A DNA stretch of 64,000 nt, from contig NZ_CP151803.1 in NCBI RefSeq assembly GCF_038446955.1, forward strand, positions 558,001 to 622,000, given 5' to 3'. Below are positions 43,357 through 52,750 of the stretch, one piece after another. The notes beneath the pieces are model-generated. The model was given only the letters and a program-made list of their open reading frames with translations. It ran no database searches and was not told the origin of the DNA. The stretch is from Pedobacter sp. FW305-3-2-15-E-R2A2. GTDB taxonomy: Bacteria; Bacteroidota; Bacteroidia; Sphingobacteriales; Sphingobacteriaceae. A program made the translations under genes and the position numbers. The first letter of the stretch is position 1; each line of letters opens with the position of its first letter.

Positions 43357-44787
43357 ATGAAAAAAGTTTTCCATTTCCTTTTGATCATCTCTTTAGCTAC
43401 CGGGGTAATTTCCTGTAAGAAATCAGACCCGCCAGCTCCGGACAATACCGTTAATTTTGAAAGCGCCAAACAAGGACTGGAAGCTACGGCGACAGAAACC
43501 GTAGTGAAAATTAACCTGGCGATGGCTTCTTCTGTAGCAGTTCCCTTAACGGTGAATCTGACCAATTCGGGTTTGAGTTATGGGCTGGAATATACTACTG
43601 AACCAGCTGCAGCAAACAACATTTTGTCGTTAACGATCCCTGCAGGAGGAACGTCCGTTTCTTTTAAGGTTAAAAAGGTTGCGAATGCCGTGATTAACGG
43701 AACAGAAACCATAGATTTTACCATCAGCTCTGCAGGAAATCCTATTGTATTGGGTACTACCGCGAAAACTCAGCTTAGTTTTAGCTCCATCACCTCTGAA
43801 GGTGCAAGGTTAACTTTAAAAGGGATCGTAGGTGCCGAGATAGGAAGCGCAGCGCTGAATTCTGTCTTTGTAGATTTAAGCAGCAATTCCATGGTGAACG
43901 TAAAGAGAGATTCCTGGGTACTTGGATTTTCATCAGGAACTGATTTTAGAGTTAGATTGAACAATACTAATGGTACTTCGGCCATTAAACTTAACGGTAA
44001 AGCAGATTTAAATACGGTTTCAGAAACTGATGTGATTTTAGATGATCTTTCTATTACTACTGGTGTTTCTGGAGCGAAGTCATTTGCAAATATTGACAAT
44101 GTGAAGGGTGATGTCACAAAGGATGTCATCTCAAATGTTTCTGCAACAGATGCAGAGAACATGGTTTATGTGGTAAATCCAGCTGGAGGTGTTCGTGGTG
44201 TCGTAGTTTCTGTAGATAATTTGCTTAAAATCAGAATTTTGAGGAAGGGTTCTGGTTATGCCTTACAGTATGCTAAGCTAAAAGATAAGACTTTCAAAAC
44301 ATTGGACATTACGAAAGATCCAGCAAACAATTTTACTTTCGTCACTTTTTCTGCAGATGCTCAGGTAGTTAATGTAGAACCAACAAAAGCAAAATGGGAT
44401 TTCGTATGGACATGGTCTATTTATTATGGAAAAGATTCAGCAAATCCAGAAGATGACAAATTGATTTATCCTTATGGATATTCTGATGTGGTATTTATGA
44501 ACAACCTTGGCGGTGCTCAGGCAGCAGAAGTATTGACAAGCAAAATCGCTTTTGCAAATTTTAAAGAAAGTGACATCGCAGGCACAAGCCTCAAAGCAGA
44601 AAGAAATGTAATTGGTTCCGAATGGCGTTCTACAATGCCTGCAACAGGAGCGAGAGCGGATCGTTTTTATGTAATTAAAGACGCGTCTGGAAATGTATAT
44701 AAACTGAGGTTTATTTCAATGGGATCAAATGACGGCGGTAAACGCGGTGAACCGGTACTGGAATATGTACTCGTTAAAAAGGGCTAA
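43357..44787 (+). CDS. hmuY: HmuY-family haem-binding lipoprotein with extra N-terminal domain
   Basis: A 476-residue surface lipoprotein (lipobox VISC, Cys20) that would capture haem and pass it to the receptor. Residues about 30-135 form a Calx-beta or similar Ig-like domain (TVNFESAKQG...TIPAGGTSVSFKVKK); residues about 140-476 fit the HmuY fold with strands such as SWVLGFSSGTDFRVRLN and YVIKDASGNVYKLRFISMG. Haem ligands cannot be assigned. It lies 23 bp after the receptor gene and is followed by a terminator-like hairpin before hmuT, so it may be expressed above the ABC genes. Confidence 0.82.
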   Translation: MKKVFHFLLIISLATGVISCKKSDPPAPDNTVNFESAKQGLEATATETVVKINLAMASSVAVPLTVNLTNSGLSYGLEYTTEPAAANNILSLTIPAGGTSVSFKVKKVANAVINGTETIDFTISSAGNPIVLGTTAKTQLSFSSITSEGARLTLKGIVGAEIGSAALNSVFVDLSSNSMVNVKRDSWVLGFSSGTDFRVRLNNTNGTSAIKLNGKADLNTVSETDVILDDLSITTGVSGAKSFANIDNVKGDVTKDVISNVSATDAENMVYVVNPAGGVRGVVVSVDNLLKIRILRKGSGYALQYAKLKDKTFKTLDITKDPANNFTFVTFSADAQVVNVEPTKAKWDFVWTWSIYYGKDSANPEDDKLIYPYGYSDVVFMNNLGGAQAAEVLTSKIAFANFKESDIAGTSLKAERNVIGSEWRSTMPATGARADRFYVIKDASGNVYKLRFISMGSNDGGKRGEPVLEYVLVKKG

Positions 44788-44810
44788 AATTTGGTTAGTT
44801 TAGGTTGAAG

Positions 44811-44845
44811 GATGCTTCCGGTGGATGTCGGAAGCTCCTCTTTTT
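44811..44845 (+). terminator. Internal terminator or attenuator between hmuY and hmuT
   Basis: GCTTCCG (44814-44820) and CGGAAGC (44829-44835) pair, followed by TCCTCTTTTT. The next gene starts 36 bp later without an obvious promoter, so partial read-through is likely. Confidence 0.7.
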
Positions 44846-44881
44846 ACCGCACAAAACCAGGTTTAATTAAAAAAGATACTA

Positions 44882-45745
44882 ATGAAATATAGATTAATCA
44901 TACTATTTTGTACAGCAGTAGCGGCGTTTTCTGCCTGCAATGTAGGTGCAGATAAAAAGAATAAAGACCAGCTTCCCGATAGCATAAAAATTGTTTCCCT
45001 GAATGGAACAATAAGTGAAATTGTGGCAGGCCTGGGTCTGGAGAAAAATATTGTAGGGACAGATATTACGAGCAATTATCCGGAGAGTCTGAAAAGCAAG
45101 CCTAAAATAGGACACAACCGGAGGATTAATGCAGAAGGTGTATTATCCCTACAACCCAATATCGTGGTGGGAATCGCGAAAGAAGTAAGCCCCCAGCTAG
45201 CTGCCCAGTTCAGGAGTTCAGGAATCAGGCTGATCCTGTTTAACCAGGAGTTGACGCCGAAAGGAACAAAAGATCTGATCCGTGCGGTTGGCGACAGCCT
45301 GCATCATACGCTAAAAGTCGACTCGCTGACCAAAGTTTTTGAAACAGAACTGGCAGAAGCACAAAAGCACATCAACAACCCTAAAAAACCTAAAGTGCTC
45401 TTTATCTATGCACGTGGTACAGGCACGATGATGGTGGGTGGAACTGGAACCCCGGTAGAAAAAGTGATCGAATTGGCAGGGGGCACAAATGCCATTACTG
45501 AATTTGCGGAATACAAACCACTGACTTCAGAATCTTTAGTGAAGGCAAATCCCGATGTGATCCTTTTATTTGATGATGGACTGGAAAGCTTAGGTGGTGC
45601 AAATGGACTCTTAGGTGTGCAGGGTATTTCGCAAACCAATGCAGGAAAGAATAAAAGGTTTGTAACGATGAAAGGTGAATTGCTCAGCAGCTTTGGCCCA
45701 CGCTTAGGACAGGCGGTAACAGAATTAGCGGAGAAGATAAAGTGA
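44882..45745 (+). CDS. hmuT: Haem ABC transporter substrate-binding lipoprotein
   Basis: A 287-residue periplasmic binding protein (lipobox FSAC, Cys19) of the BtuF/HmuT class. SIKIVSLNGTISEIVAGLG opens the first lobe; GRGTGTMMVGG-like sequence (ARGTGTMMVGGTGTP) is typical of HmuT/HutB. Delivers haem to HmuU. Its stop overlaps the GTG start of hmuU by four bases. Confidence 0.87.
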   Translation: MKYRLIILFCTAVAAFSACNVGADKKNKDQLPDSIKIVSLNGTISEIVAGLGLEKNIVGTDITSNYPESLKSKPKIGHNRRINAEGVLSLQPNIVVGIAKEVSPQLAAQFRSSGIRLILFNQELTPKGTKDLIRAVGDSLHHTLKVDSLTKVFETELAEAQKHINNPKKPKVLFIYARGTGTMMVGGTGTPVEKVIELAGGTNAITEFAEYKPLTSESLVKANPDVILLFDDGLESLGGANGLLGVQGISQTNAGKNKRFVTMKGELLSSFGPRLGQAVTELAEKIK

Positions 45746-46788
45746 TCAAAAATACAGGATATATCCTTTTAATTTTAACTGTTGTCCTGATCCTGACGAT
45801 GGTCATTTCCTCTTGTGTAGGTGCGGTACAAATCAGCTTTTCTGAATTGATTTCTATTATAGCTTACCATACAGGATTGTCTGATCATCAAAATTTTGAA
45901 GCTCAACAGGCGGCAGTGTTTTTAAATTTAAGGTTGCCGCGGGTTTTATTGGGCGTACTGATTGGCGCTGCATTGGGTGTTTCCGGTGCTGCAATCCAGG
46001 GGCTATTCCGCAATCCGCTGGCTGAACCGGGATTGATTGGCATTTCCTCAGGGGCGACTTTATTTGCAGTGATTATGATTGTTTTAGAGACTAAAATATT
46101 CAAAGAACTGACTGGCATTATTGGCTTTTATGCGCTTTCTCTTGCTTCCTTTATCGGGGCAGGATTAACGACAATGCTTGTCTATCGCATCGCAATGAGA
46201 AATGGAAAAACCATTATTACCACTTTATTACTGGGAGGAATTGCCATTAATGCATTAGCAGGTGCTTTTATTGGATTACTAACCTATATGGCAACTGATG
46301 CACAGTTACGGAACATCACTTTCTGGAGTCTGGGGAGTTTGGGCGGAGCCAGCTGGCCAACAGTAACGACCTTATTGCCATTTGTGTTGATTCCGGTATT
46401 TGGATTGCCTTTTCTTGCCAAATCATTAAATGCGCTTGCCCTAGGAGAATCTCAGGCGATGCATATGGGAGTGAACGTAAAGATGGTTAAAAGGATCATC
46501 ATTGCCATGGCTACGATGGCTGTGGGTGCTTCGGTAGCTGTTGCAGGAATGATTGCTTTTATAGGGCTGATCATTCCACATATTTTGCGGATGACTTTTA
46601 CCGCAGATCACCGGTTAGTGATTCCGGGAGCTGCATTACTGGGAGCGGCATTGTTAACAATGGCAGATTTGATTGCAAGAACAGTAGTTGCACCGGCAGA
46701 ACTGCCAATAGGCATATTAACAGCAATGATCGGCGCACCGGTGTTTATATATATCATCATTACTGAAAGAAATAAAAATAATCCATAA
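45742..46788 (+). CDS. hmuU: Haem ABC transporter permease
   Basis: A 348-residue FecCD-family permease with about ten membrane segments. LRLPRVLLGVLIGAALGVSG and QGLFRNPLAEPGLIG are family signatures, as is the coupling region before GMIAFIGLIIPHILR. Starts with GTG at 45742 overlapping hmuT; its stop is immediately followed by the hmuV ATG. Confidence 0.9.
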   Translation: MIKNTGYILLILTVVLILTMVISSCVGAVQISFSELISIIAYHTGLSDHQNFEAQQAAVFLNLRLPRVLLGVLIGAALGVSGAAIQGLFRNPLAEPGLIGISSGATLFAVIMIVLETKIFKELTGIIGFYALSLASFIGAGLTTMLVYRIAMRNGKTIITTLLLGGIAINALAGAFIGLLTYMATDAQLRNITFWSLGSLGGASWPTVTTLLPFVLIPVFGLPFLAKSLNALALGESQAMHMGVNVKMVKRIIIAMATMAVGASVAVAGMIAFIGLIIPHILRMTFTADHRLVIPGAALLGAALLTMADLIARTVVAPAELPIGILTAMIGAPVFIYIIITERNKNNP

Positions 46789-47571
46789 ATGATCAAAGTT
46801 AAGGCACTGAGCTATAAAGCAGGAGGTAAGAAGTTATTGGATAACCTGAGTTTCGATGCAGGTAAAGGCGAATTGCTGGCGATATTGGGTGCCAATGGTG
46901 CCGGTAAAAGTACCTTAATGAAATTGCTCTGTCGTGAAATCAAGCCTTTTAGCGGACAGATTACGATCAATGGTAAAGAATTAGACAATTACAGATTGGA
47001 AGATCTGGCAAAGACGAGGGCGGTATTGTCGCAACACAATACGATTTCCATCTCTTTCCAGGTCAATGAGCTGGTCCTGATGGGAAGATATCCGCATTTT
47101 CAGCAAAAGCCAACAGCCACTGATTTCAAAATTGTGCAGCAGGTGATGGAAGAAACAGGAATTACTCACCTTGCTTCCAGAGATTACAACACGCTTTCCG
47201 GTGGAGAGCAGCAAAGGGTACAGCTGGCCAGGGTCATTGCTCAGATTTATGATAGCCCTAATGCCTGTCTGTTCCTGGATGAGCCCACCAATGGCTTGGA
47301 TTTGCAGTACCAGCAACAGATTATGGTGTTGGCAAGATCGCTTGCCGACCGGGGTTATTGTGTCATCTGTATTCTGCACGATATTAACTTCGCCTCGAGG
47401 TTTGCAGACCGGATCATGATGTTGAAGAATGGAAAAAAAGTAGCAGAAGGCTTCCCTGTTGAAGTGATCAATTGTGAAAATATACAGGAAACATTCAGTA
47501 TAAAGGTAAAACTGATGGAATGTGAAGGTTATGCCTGTCCATTGGTGGTACCGGAAACAATATTAAAATAA
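46789..47571 (+). CDS. hmuV: Haem ABC transporter ATP-binding protein
   Basis: A 260-residue ATPase driving haem import. Walker A GANGAGKST at 34-42, signature TLSGGEQQRVQLAR, Walker B LFLDEPTNGLDL and the H-loop ILHDINFA are intact. HmuV-type ATPases share the Asn-Gly rich region seen here. It follows hmuU directly and precedes hmuS by five bases. Confidence 0.9.
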   Translation: MIKVKALSYKAGGKKLLDNLSFDAGKGELLAILGANGAGKSTLMKLLCREIKPFSGQITINGKELDNYRLEDLAKTRAVLSQHNTISISFQVNELVLMGRYPHFQQKPTATDFKIVQQVMEETGITHLASRDYNTLSGGEQQRVQLARVIAQIYDSPNACLFLDEPTNGLDLQYQQQIMVLARSLADRGYCVICILHDINFASRFADRIMMLKNGKKVAEGFPVEVINCENIQETFSIKVKLMECEGYACPLVVPETILK

Positions 47572-47576
47572 GAATT

Positions 47577-48605
47577 ATGGAAAAGACATTAGATCTAAAA
47601 AATCAGTGGGCGGCTTTTAAAGCCGAACATCCAAAGGTTAGAATCAGAGATGCTGCAAAGCAACTGGCAACTTCTGAAGCGGCATTAATCGCAACTACAG
47701 TAGGGGAGTCTGCCGTTCGTCTGCAGGAACAGTTTCCGGAAATTTTGAAAGAAGTAGAAGGATTGGGCTATGTAATGGCATTAACCAGAAATGACCATTG
47801 TGTGCATGAACGTAAAGGGATTTATAAAAAGGTGTCTTTCCGTGGTTCAATCGGATTGGCCGTTAATCCTGATATCGATCTGAGGTTATTCATGGGCCAA
47901 TGGGCTTCCGGTTTTGCAGTCAACGAAAACGAACGCAAGAGCTTGCAGTTTTTTGGAAAAGACGGCGAGGCGGTACATAAAGTTTACCTGACTGAAAGTA
48001 GTGATGAAGATGCTTATCAGGCATTAGTGACGAAGTATACTGCGGAAGAGCAACAGGCTCCTTTAACGTTTAGTGAAACGAAAGCTCCTGTTGCAGAACT
48101 TGCGGATGCGGAAGTTGCGGTAGCAGATTTTAAACAGGCCTGGCTGAATTTAGAGGATACTCATGATTTTCATAGCTTACTGAATACTTATGGTTTGACG
48201 CGTACTCAGGCGCTTCGTCTGGCACCGGAGGGGCATGCGATCCCGGTTACCCTGGATTCCCTGAAAGCGATGTTACATAAAGCTTCTGAAACAGACCTGG
48301 AGATCATGGTCTTTACAGGGAGTGCCGGTTGTATTCAGATTCATACCGGATTGGTGAAAAAGATTATGGAAACCGGTCCATGGTTCAATGTGCTTGATCC
48401 TGAATTTAATATGCATTTAAGAATGGATGGAATTGCTTCGCTTTGGTTGGTGAAAAAGCCAACAAAAGATGGAATCGTAACGAGTATAGAAGTTTTTGAT
48501 GCAGAAGGAAATATTATCGTTCAGTTTTTTGGAAAGCGTAAACCAGGCATTCCGGAAGATGAAAACTGGCGGAGAATTGTCAATGAATTGGCCGTTAAGG
48601 GCTAA
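47577..48605 (+). CDS. hmuS: Hemin-degrading/haem-handling factor
   Basis: A 342-residue cytoplasmic HemS/HmuS/ChuS-type protein made of two repeated halves (about 1-165 and 180-342). The haem-ligand region and repeat motifs are seen in the first half as NDHCVHERKGIY and in the second as GSAGCIQIHTG...WFNVLDPEFNMHLR. It would sequester or degrade imported haem to release iron. Last gene of the operon. Confidence 0.88.
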   Translation: MEKTLDLKNQWAAFKAEHPKVRIRDAAKQLATSEAALIATTVGESAVRLQEQFPEILKEVEGLGYVMALTRNDHCVHERKGIYKKVSFRGSIGLAVNPDIDLRLFMGQWASGFAVNENERKSLQFFGKDGEAVHKVYLTESSDEDAYQALVTKYTAEEQQAPLTFSETKAPVAELADAEVAVADFKQAWLNLEDTHDFHSLLNTYGLTRTQALRLAPEGHAIPVTLDSLKAMLHKASETDLEIMVFTGSAGCIQIHTGLVKKIMETGPWFNVLDPEFNMHLRMDGIASLWLVKKPTKDGIVTSIEVFDAEGNIIVQFFGKRKPGIPEDENWRRIVNELAVKG

Positions 48606-48650
48606 AAGAATCTATAACCGGTGAGGTGTTGCTGGGGTTTAGGTGTGTTT

Positions 48651-48686
48651 AAAGCGTCGGATTAGGCCCCGACGCTTTGTTTTTTA
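48651..48686 (+). terminator. Terminator of the haem uptake operon
   Basis: AAAGCGTCGG (48651-48660) and CCGACGCTTT (48669-48678) form a 10-bp stem with an 8-nt loop followed by T residues. Confidence 0.85.
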
Positions 48687-48691
48687 TAAGG

Positions 48692-49576
48692 CTATTTGAA
48701 AGTATTGAACTTCCCAAAAACACCAAGGGGTAACTTTATTCCGGAAGTTGCCTGTAGGTAAAGCTCTCCGGTTTCCAGGTTTTGTACCTGTGGGAAAGAA
48801 GTCTTGATCAGGTTCTCTACAATCACAGAGGAGAATCCTAAGGAGTAAGTGTTCAGGATTAAGAAGTGTTCTTCTTCATCCAATAACTGTACTACATCCT
48901 GCATCATTTCCTGAATGTGATCTTCCAGTTTCCACTTCTCTCCATTCGGACCATGTCCAAATGCAGGTGGATCAAGGATAATCCCATTGTATTTTTTACC
49001 GCGTTTTAATTCTCTTTTGACAAACTTTAAAGCATCTTCCACTACCCAGCGGACATCTTTAAGGTTCGACAGTTCCTGGTTTTCATTTGCCCAGTTTACC
49101 ACCTGTTTGATCGAATCTACGTGTGTAGTATCTGCGCCTGCTGCCTTTGCAATCAATGATGCTGCACCGGTATAGGCAAAAAGATTGAGTACTTTAGGAA
49201 CTGGTGTTTTGAATTTTCTAACAGAGGAGGAGATATAATCCCAGTTTACTGCCTGCTCAGGGAAAACACCGACATGTTTGAAAGAGGTAAGCCCTAAACG
49301 AAGGTTGATGCTTACGTCGTCATTTTTGTAGTTTACATTCCATCTGTCCGGCAGGTGTGCGGAGCTCTTCATCCACTCACCGGTAGTTGCGGAGCGTCCT
49401 TTGAAACGGATATGGGTTAATTTTTTCCATTCCTGTTCAGAAAGGACCTTTTTCCATACCGCCTGAGGCTCAGGTCTGCACAAGACGAGGTTGCCAAAGC
49501 GTTCTAATTTTTCAAAATCACCACAATCAATCAACTCATAATCTTTCCAGTGTGTGGGTGTTAACAGGCTTATCAT
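48692..49576 (-). CDS. Class I SAM-dependent methyltransferase, RlmI/RlmK-like
   Basis: A 294-residue enzyme. SAM-binding motif I NLFAYTGAAS at 131-140 and the catalytic-type LDPPAFG at 201-207 match the rRNA cytosine/guanine methyltransferase group of RlmI/RlmK; the N-terminal 110 residues are a mixed domain without a clear PUA domain. The likely substrate is RNA but is not proven. Ends a few bases from the haem operon terminator, convergent with it; starts 15 bp after mlaF. Confidence 0.78.
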   Translation of the reverse strand: MISLLTPTHWKDYELIDCGDFEKLERFGNLVLCRPEPQAVWKKVLSEQEWKKLTHIRFKGRSATTGEWMKSSAHLPDRWNVNYKNDDVSINLRLGLTSFKHVGVFPEQAVNWDYISSSVRKFKTPVPKVLNLFAYTGAASLIAKAAGADTTHVDSIKQVVNWANENQELSNLKDVRWVVEDALKFVKRELKRGKKYNGIILDPPAFGHGPNGEKWKLEDHIQEMMQDVVQLLDEEEHFLILNTYSLGFSSVIVENLIKTSFPQVQNLETGELYLQATSGIKLPLGVFGKFNTFK

Positions 49577-49590
49577 AAAAATATGGGTAT

Positions 49591-50343
49591 TTAAAATTTG
49601 TCTTTTGCTGCTTTCATAAAACGGCTGGCAAAAACAAAATCATTTAGTTCTTGAATATCAGTATGGGCGATCTCTTTATTTGATCCTTCCCAGAATTTCT
49701 TTCCTTCGTGTAAGAATAAGATGTAATCACCAATTCCCATTACGGAGTTCATATCGTGGGTTACTACAATAGTTGTTGTATTGTATTCTTCTGTAAGTTC
49801 CTTGATCAGCTCATCAATAACGATGGAGGTCTTAGGGTCCAAACCAGAGTTGGGCTCATCGACAAAGAGGTATTTAGGGTTCATGGCAATCGCACGGGCA
49901 ATTCCCACACGTTTTTTCATTCCTCCGGAAAGCTCTGCAGGGAAAAGTTTATTTTTTCCGGTCAGGTTTACACGTTCCAGACAGAAGTTGACGCGGTCCA
50001 GCTTTTCTTTACGTTTCTGATCCGTAAACATATTTAAAGGAAACATGATGTTTTCTTCTACCGTCATGGAGTCAAAGAGCGCGGATCCCTGAAAAAGCAT
50101 GCCGATCTCTTTTCTGATCTCAATCTTCTCTTCAAAGTTCATGGTCGTAAATTCACGGCCATCATATTCCACACTTCCCTGTTCAGGATGGTGTAAGCCA
50201 ATCATACACTTTAACAAAGTGGTTTTTCCGGAACCGGAACCTCCAATAATCAGATTGGTTACCCCTGGTTTAAACTGTCCTGAAATTCCTTTTAAAACTT
50301 CATTTTCGCCAAATGATTTGTAAATGTCCTTGATTTCGATCAT
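49591..50343 (-). CDS. mlaF: MlaF-type ABC transporter ATPase
   Basis: A 250-residue ATPase of the phospholipid/organic-solvent-tolerance class. Walker A GGSGSGKTT at 34-42, LFQGSALFDSMTVEEN after the Q-loop and LSGGMKKRVGIARA signature are typical of MlaF, as is VDEPNSGLDP. It powers lipid movement with MlaE, whose gene overlaps its start by four bases. No MlaD-type MCE gene is adjacent. Confidence 0.88.
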   Translation of the reverse strand: MIEIKDIYKSFGENEVLKGISGQFKPGVTNLIIGGSGSGKTTLLKCMIGLHHPEQGSVEYDGREFTTMNFEEKIEIRKEIGMLFQGSALFDSMTVEENIMFPLNMFTDQKRKEKLDRVNFCLERVNLTGKNKLFPAELSGGMKKRVGIARAIAMNPKYLFVDEPNSGLDPKTSIVIDELIKELTEEYNTTTIVVTHDMNSVMGIGDYILFLHEGKKFWEGSNKEIAHTDIQELNDFVFASRFMKAAKDKF

Positions 50344-51074
50344 AGTAATAACTGGGTTACAATGTAATCACATGCCAGGATAGTAATACAACTTACTACA
50401 ACGGCTCTTGTACTTGCCTGTGCTACTTCCAGCGCTCCGCCTTTCACATAAAAACCTTCATATGCAGGAACAGAGGTAATGATGAAACCAAAAACAAATG
50501 CTTTTACCAGGGCTACAACAATGGTATAAGGGTTAAAATCAGTGGTAATCCCCTGAACATATTCTGCTGCAGAAACTGCCCCTGATAATGTTCCTCCGAT
50601 GTATCCGCCACCAATGCTCAATACCATTGATAAGATCACCAATAGAGGGACCATGGTAATTCCGGCAAGGACTTTCGGCAGGATCAGGTAGCCTGGAGAG
50701 TTGATTCCCATAATTTCCAGGGCATCAATCTGTTCACTCACGCGCATCGTTCCGATCTCTGAAGAGATGGCAGATCCGATTTTACCAGCCAGTACAATTG
50801 CAGTAATGGTTGGGCTAAGCTCCAGAATACTGGAGTCGCGGTTTACAGAACCAATAATTGTTTTTGGAATAAAGTCACTCACAAGCTGAAAGGCGATCTG
50901 CAAGGTCATCACTGCCCCGATAAAGGTCGAAATGATGGCTATTAGTCCTATAGAGCCGACGCCGATAAAGTCCATTTGTTTAAAAATGGCCTTCATATAT
51001 ATACTTAACTTTTCCGGCTTTCTGAATACGGCCTTTAATAAAAGGATGTACCTGCCAAAATTGGTGAAATTCAT
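50340..51074 (-). CDS. mlaE: MlaE-type ABC transporter permease
   Basis: A 244-residue membrane protein with five or six hydrophobic segments and the MlaE region GEIGTMRVSEQIDALEIMGI (here SEIGTMRVSEQIDALEIMG) plus PGYLILPKVLAG. Forms the lipid transport channel with MlaF, which overlaps its stop by four bases. The MCE partner is expected elsewhere in the genome. Confidence 0.87.
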   Translation of the reverse strand: MNFTNFGRYILLLKAVFRKPEKLSIYMKAIFKQMDFIGVGSIGLIAIISTFIGAVMTLQIAFQLVSDFIPKTIIGSVNRDSSILELSPTITAIVLAGKIGSAISSEIGTMRVSEQIDALEIMGINSPGYLILPKVLAGITMVPLLVILSMVLSIGGGYIGGTLSGAVSAAEYVQGITTDFNPYTIVVALVKAFVFGFIITSVPAYEGFYVKGGALEVAQASTRAVVVSCITILACDYIVTQLLL

Positions 51075-51258
51075 TTAATGAAAAATTAGCTATGGTAATA
51101 ATGCAATAATACTACAAAGAAACAACAAAAATTGTTGGGACATTCTTTATTTATTAAATTATTATTTCAATTACCGGGTGTTTTGTCTGGTTTTAAGTGG
51201 TAAAACGGCTATAGAGTCTATCGCATTTTATGTAATATTGCTGCCAAATTGAGATAAA

Positions 51259-51948
51259 ATGAATGCGTTAATTACGGGTGCTACCAGAGGAATCGGAAAA
51301 GCCATCGCCGTTAAGCTGGCGGAAGGCGGATACGACCTTGCTGTTTGTTCCAGGAATGAAGCCGAGCTGTCTGCCCTGGTTGAAGAATTGAAGTATACGG
51401 GCGTTTCTGTCTTTACTTATGTTGTTGACCTTGGTAGTAAAGCGTCTCTTTATGCTTTTTCTGAAGCGGTAAGGGAGAAAATGCCGGAACTGAACGTTTT
51501 GGTGAATAATGCAGGCCTGTTTATGCCGGGAACGCTGTTGGATGAGGCAGATGATTCGTTGGAGAAACAGTTGAATCTGAACCTTTTGGCTCCTTATTAT
51601 CTTTCTAAATTTTTCGGTAAAATGATGCGTACGCAGCGTTCGGGGCATATTTTTAACATTTGCTCGGTAGCGAGTAAACAAATTGTAACAAATGCGGGAG
51701 GTTACAGTGTAACTAAATCAGCCTTGCTCAGTCTTAATGATGTATGCAGAGGGGAGTTAGCTGAATACAACGTTAAAGTAACGGCCATTTTGCCGGGATC
51801 GACATTGACCTCATCATGGGAAGGAACAGAAATTCCTGCTGAGCGTTTTGTACAACCTGAAGATATTGCCAATACCTTATACACGATTTTAAACTTAAGC
51901 GATGGTGTAAATGTTGATGAAGTGACCCTGAAGCCAATACAATTTTAA
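51259..51948 (+). CDS. Short-chain dehydrogenase/reductase
   Basis: A 229-residue classical SDR. Cofactor motif TGATRGIG at 6-13, NNAG at 83-86, catalytic Ser136, Tyr149 and Lys153 (YSVTK). The closest general type is 3-oxoacyl-ACP-reductase-like, but the substrate is unknown. The C-terminus is short. It precedes the PspC gene by 34 bp. Confidence 0.82.
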   Translation: MNALITGATRGIGKAIAVKLAEGGYDLAVCSRNEAELSALVEELKYTGVSVFTYVVDLGSKASLYAFSEAVREKMPELNVLVNNAGLFMPGTLLDEADDSLEKQLNLNLLAPYYLSKFFGKMMRTQRSGHIFNICSVASKQIVTNAGGYSVTKSALLSLNDVCRGELAEYNVKVTAILPGSTLTSSWEGTEIPAERFVQPEDIANTLYTILNLSDGVNVDEVTLKPIQF

Positions 51949-51982
51949 AGAATAAATAAATAAAGAAAAGGAGGAAAGTATT

Positions 51983-52732
51983 ATGGACAAGCGATTATTT
52001 AGAAATGAACACGACAAAGTAGTAGCAGGTGTTTCATCCGGAATTGCAGAGTATATGGAGGTTGATGTAACCATAATCAGGCTGTTGTTTGTACTCTCTA
52101 CTATATTTTTGGTGGGTACGGGAATATTGGTATATATTGTAATGTGGATCGTTGTTCCGGTGAACAATGACCCTGCAGCAAAATTTTCAAGATTTAACGA
52201 TTATTATAAAGGGCAGAAAAACAATCCGTTTAACTCGCCAAATGCGTTTACGCAACCGCAAAATACGGCTGAACCTACAGGTAGCAGCTCTTCTACAGGC
52301 TGGACTTCCTCAGGTATCAATGAGGATCCTTTTAAAGCAAGCCCCAAAATGAGCGATTTCAGCAAACCCTTTCAAAAGAGTAATAATGAGACCGGAAGGA
52401 CTGTAGGCGGGTTATTTCTGTTGGTGATCGGGCTTTATTTCCTGATGAATGAATTTAACATTATCCCATTCTGGTTTAGCCTGGGTAAATTATGGCCATT
52501 GGTTTTTGTAGCCATCGGAGTAAGTTTCATTATGAAGGGTAAAAATAAAAATGCCTGGGAAACCTGGAAAAGTCAGCAGGAACAGGGAAATGCAGGAACT
52601 GCGCCTAGCAACCCTTCTGCACCCGTGGATCCGGTAAACCCGGTAAGTCCTGAAGGCGTTCAGCCAACAGTAAGTCCGGAGCCGGGCACTGATGCACCTG
52701 CTGAAGACAGGTTTACTAAACATGACCATTAA
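51983..52732 (+). CDS. PspC-domain membrane protein
   Basis: A 249-residue protein. Residues 1-62 are a PspC domain (RLFRNEHDKVVAGVSSGIAEYM, one TM segment ending YIVMWIVVPV). A Ser/Thr/Asn/Pro-rich linker follows, then two hydrophobic segments near 140-180 like the LiaI-LiaF TM region, and a Pro-rich tail. A strong Shine-Dalgarno (AAGGAGGAAA) precedes the ATG. Likely part of an envelope-stress module with the two genes after it. Confidence 0.82.
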   Translation: MDKRLFRNEHDKVVAGVSSGIAEYMEVDVTIIRLLFVLSTIFLVGTGILVYIVMWIVVPVNNDPAAKFSRFNDYYKGQKNNPFNSPNAFTQPQNTAEPTGSSSSTGWTSSGINEDPFKASPKMSDFSKPFQKSNNETGRTVGGLFLLVIGLYFLMNEFNIIPFWFSLGKLWPLVFVAIGVSFIMKGKNKNAWETWKSQQEQGNAGTAPSNPSAPVDPVNPVSPEGVQPTVSPEPGTDAPAEDRFTKHDH

Positions 52733-52750
52733 AAATCTAAATCTATACAG

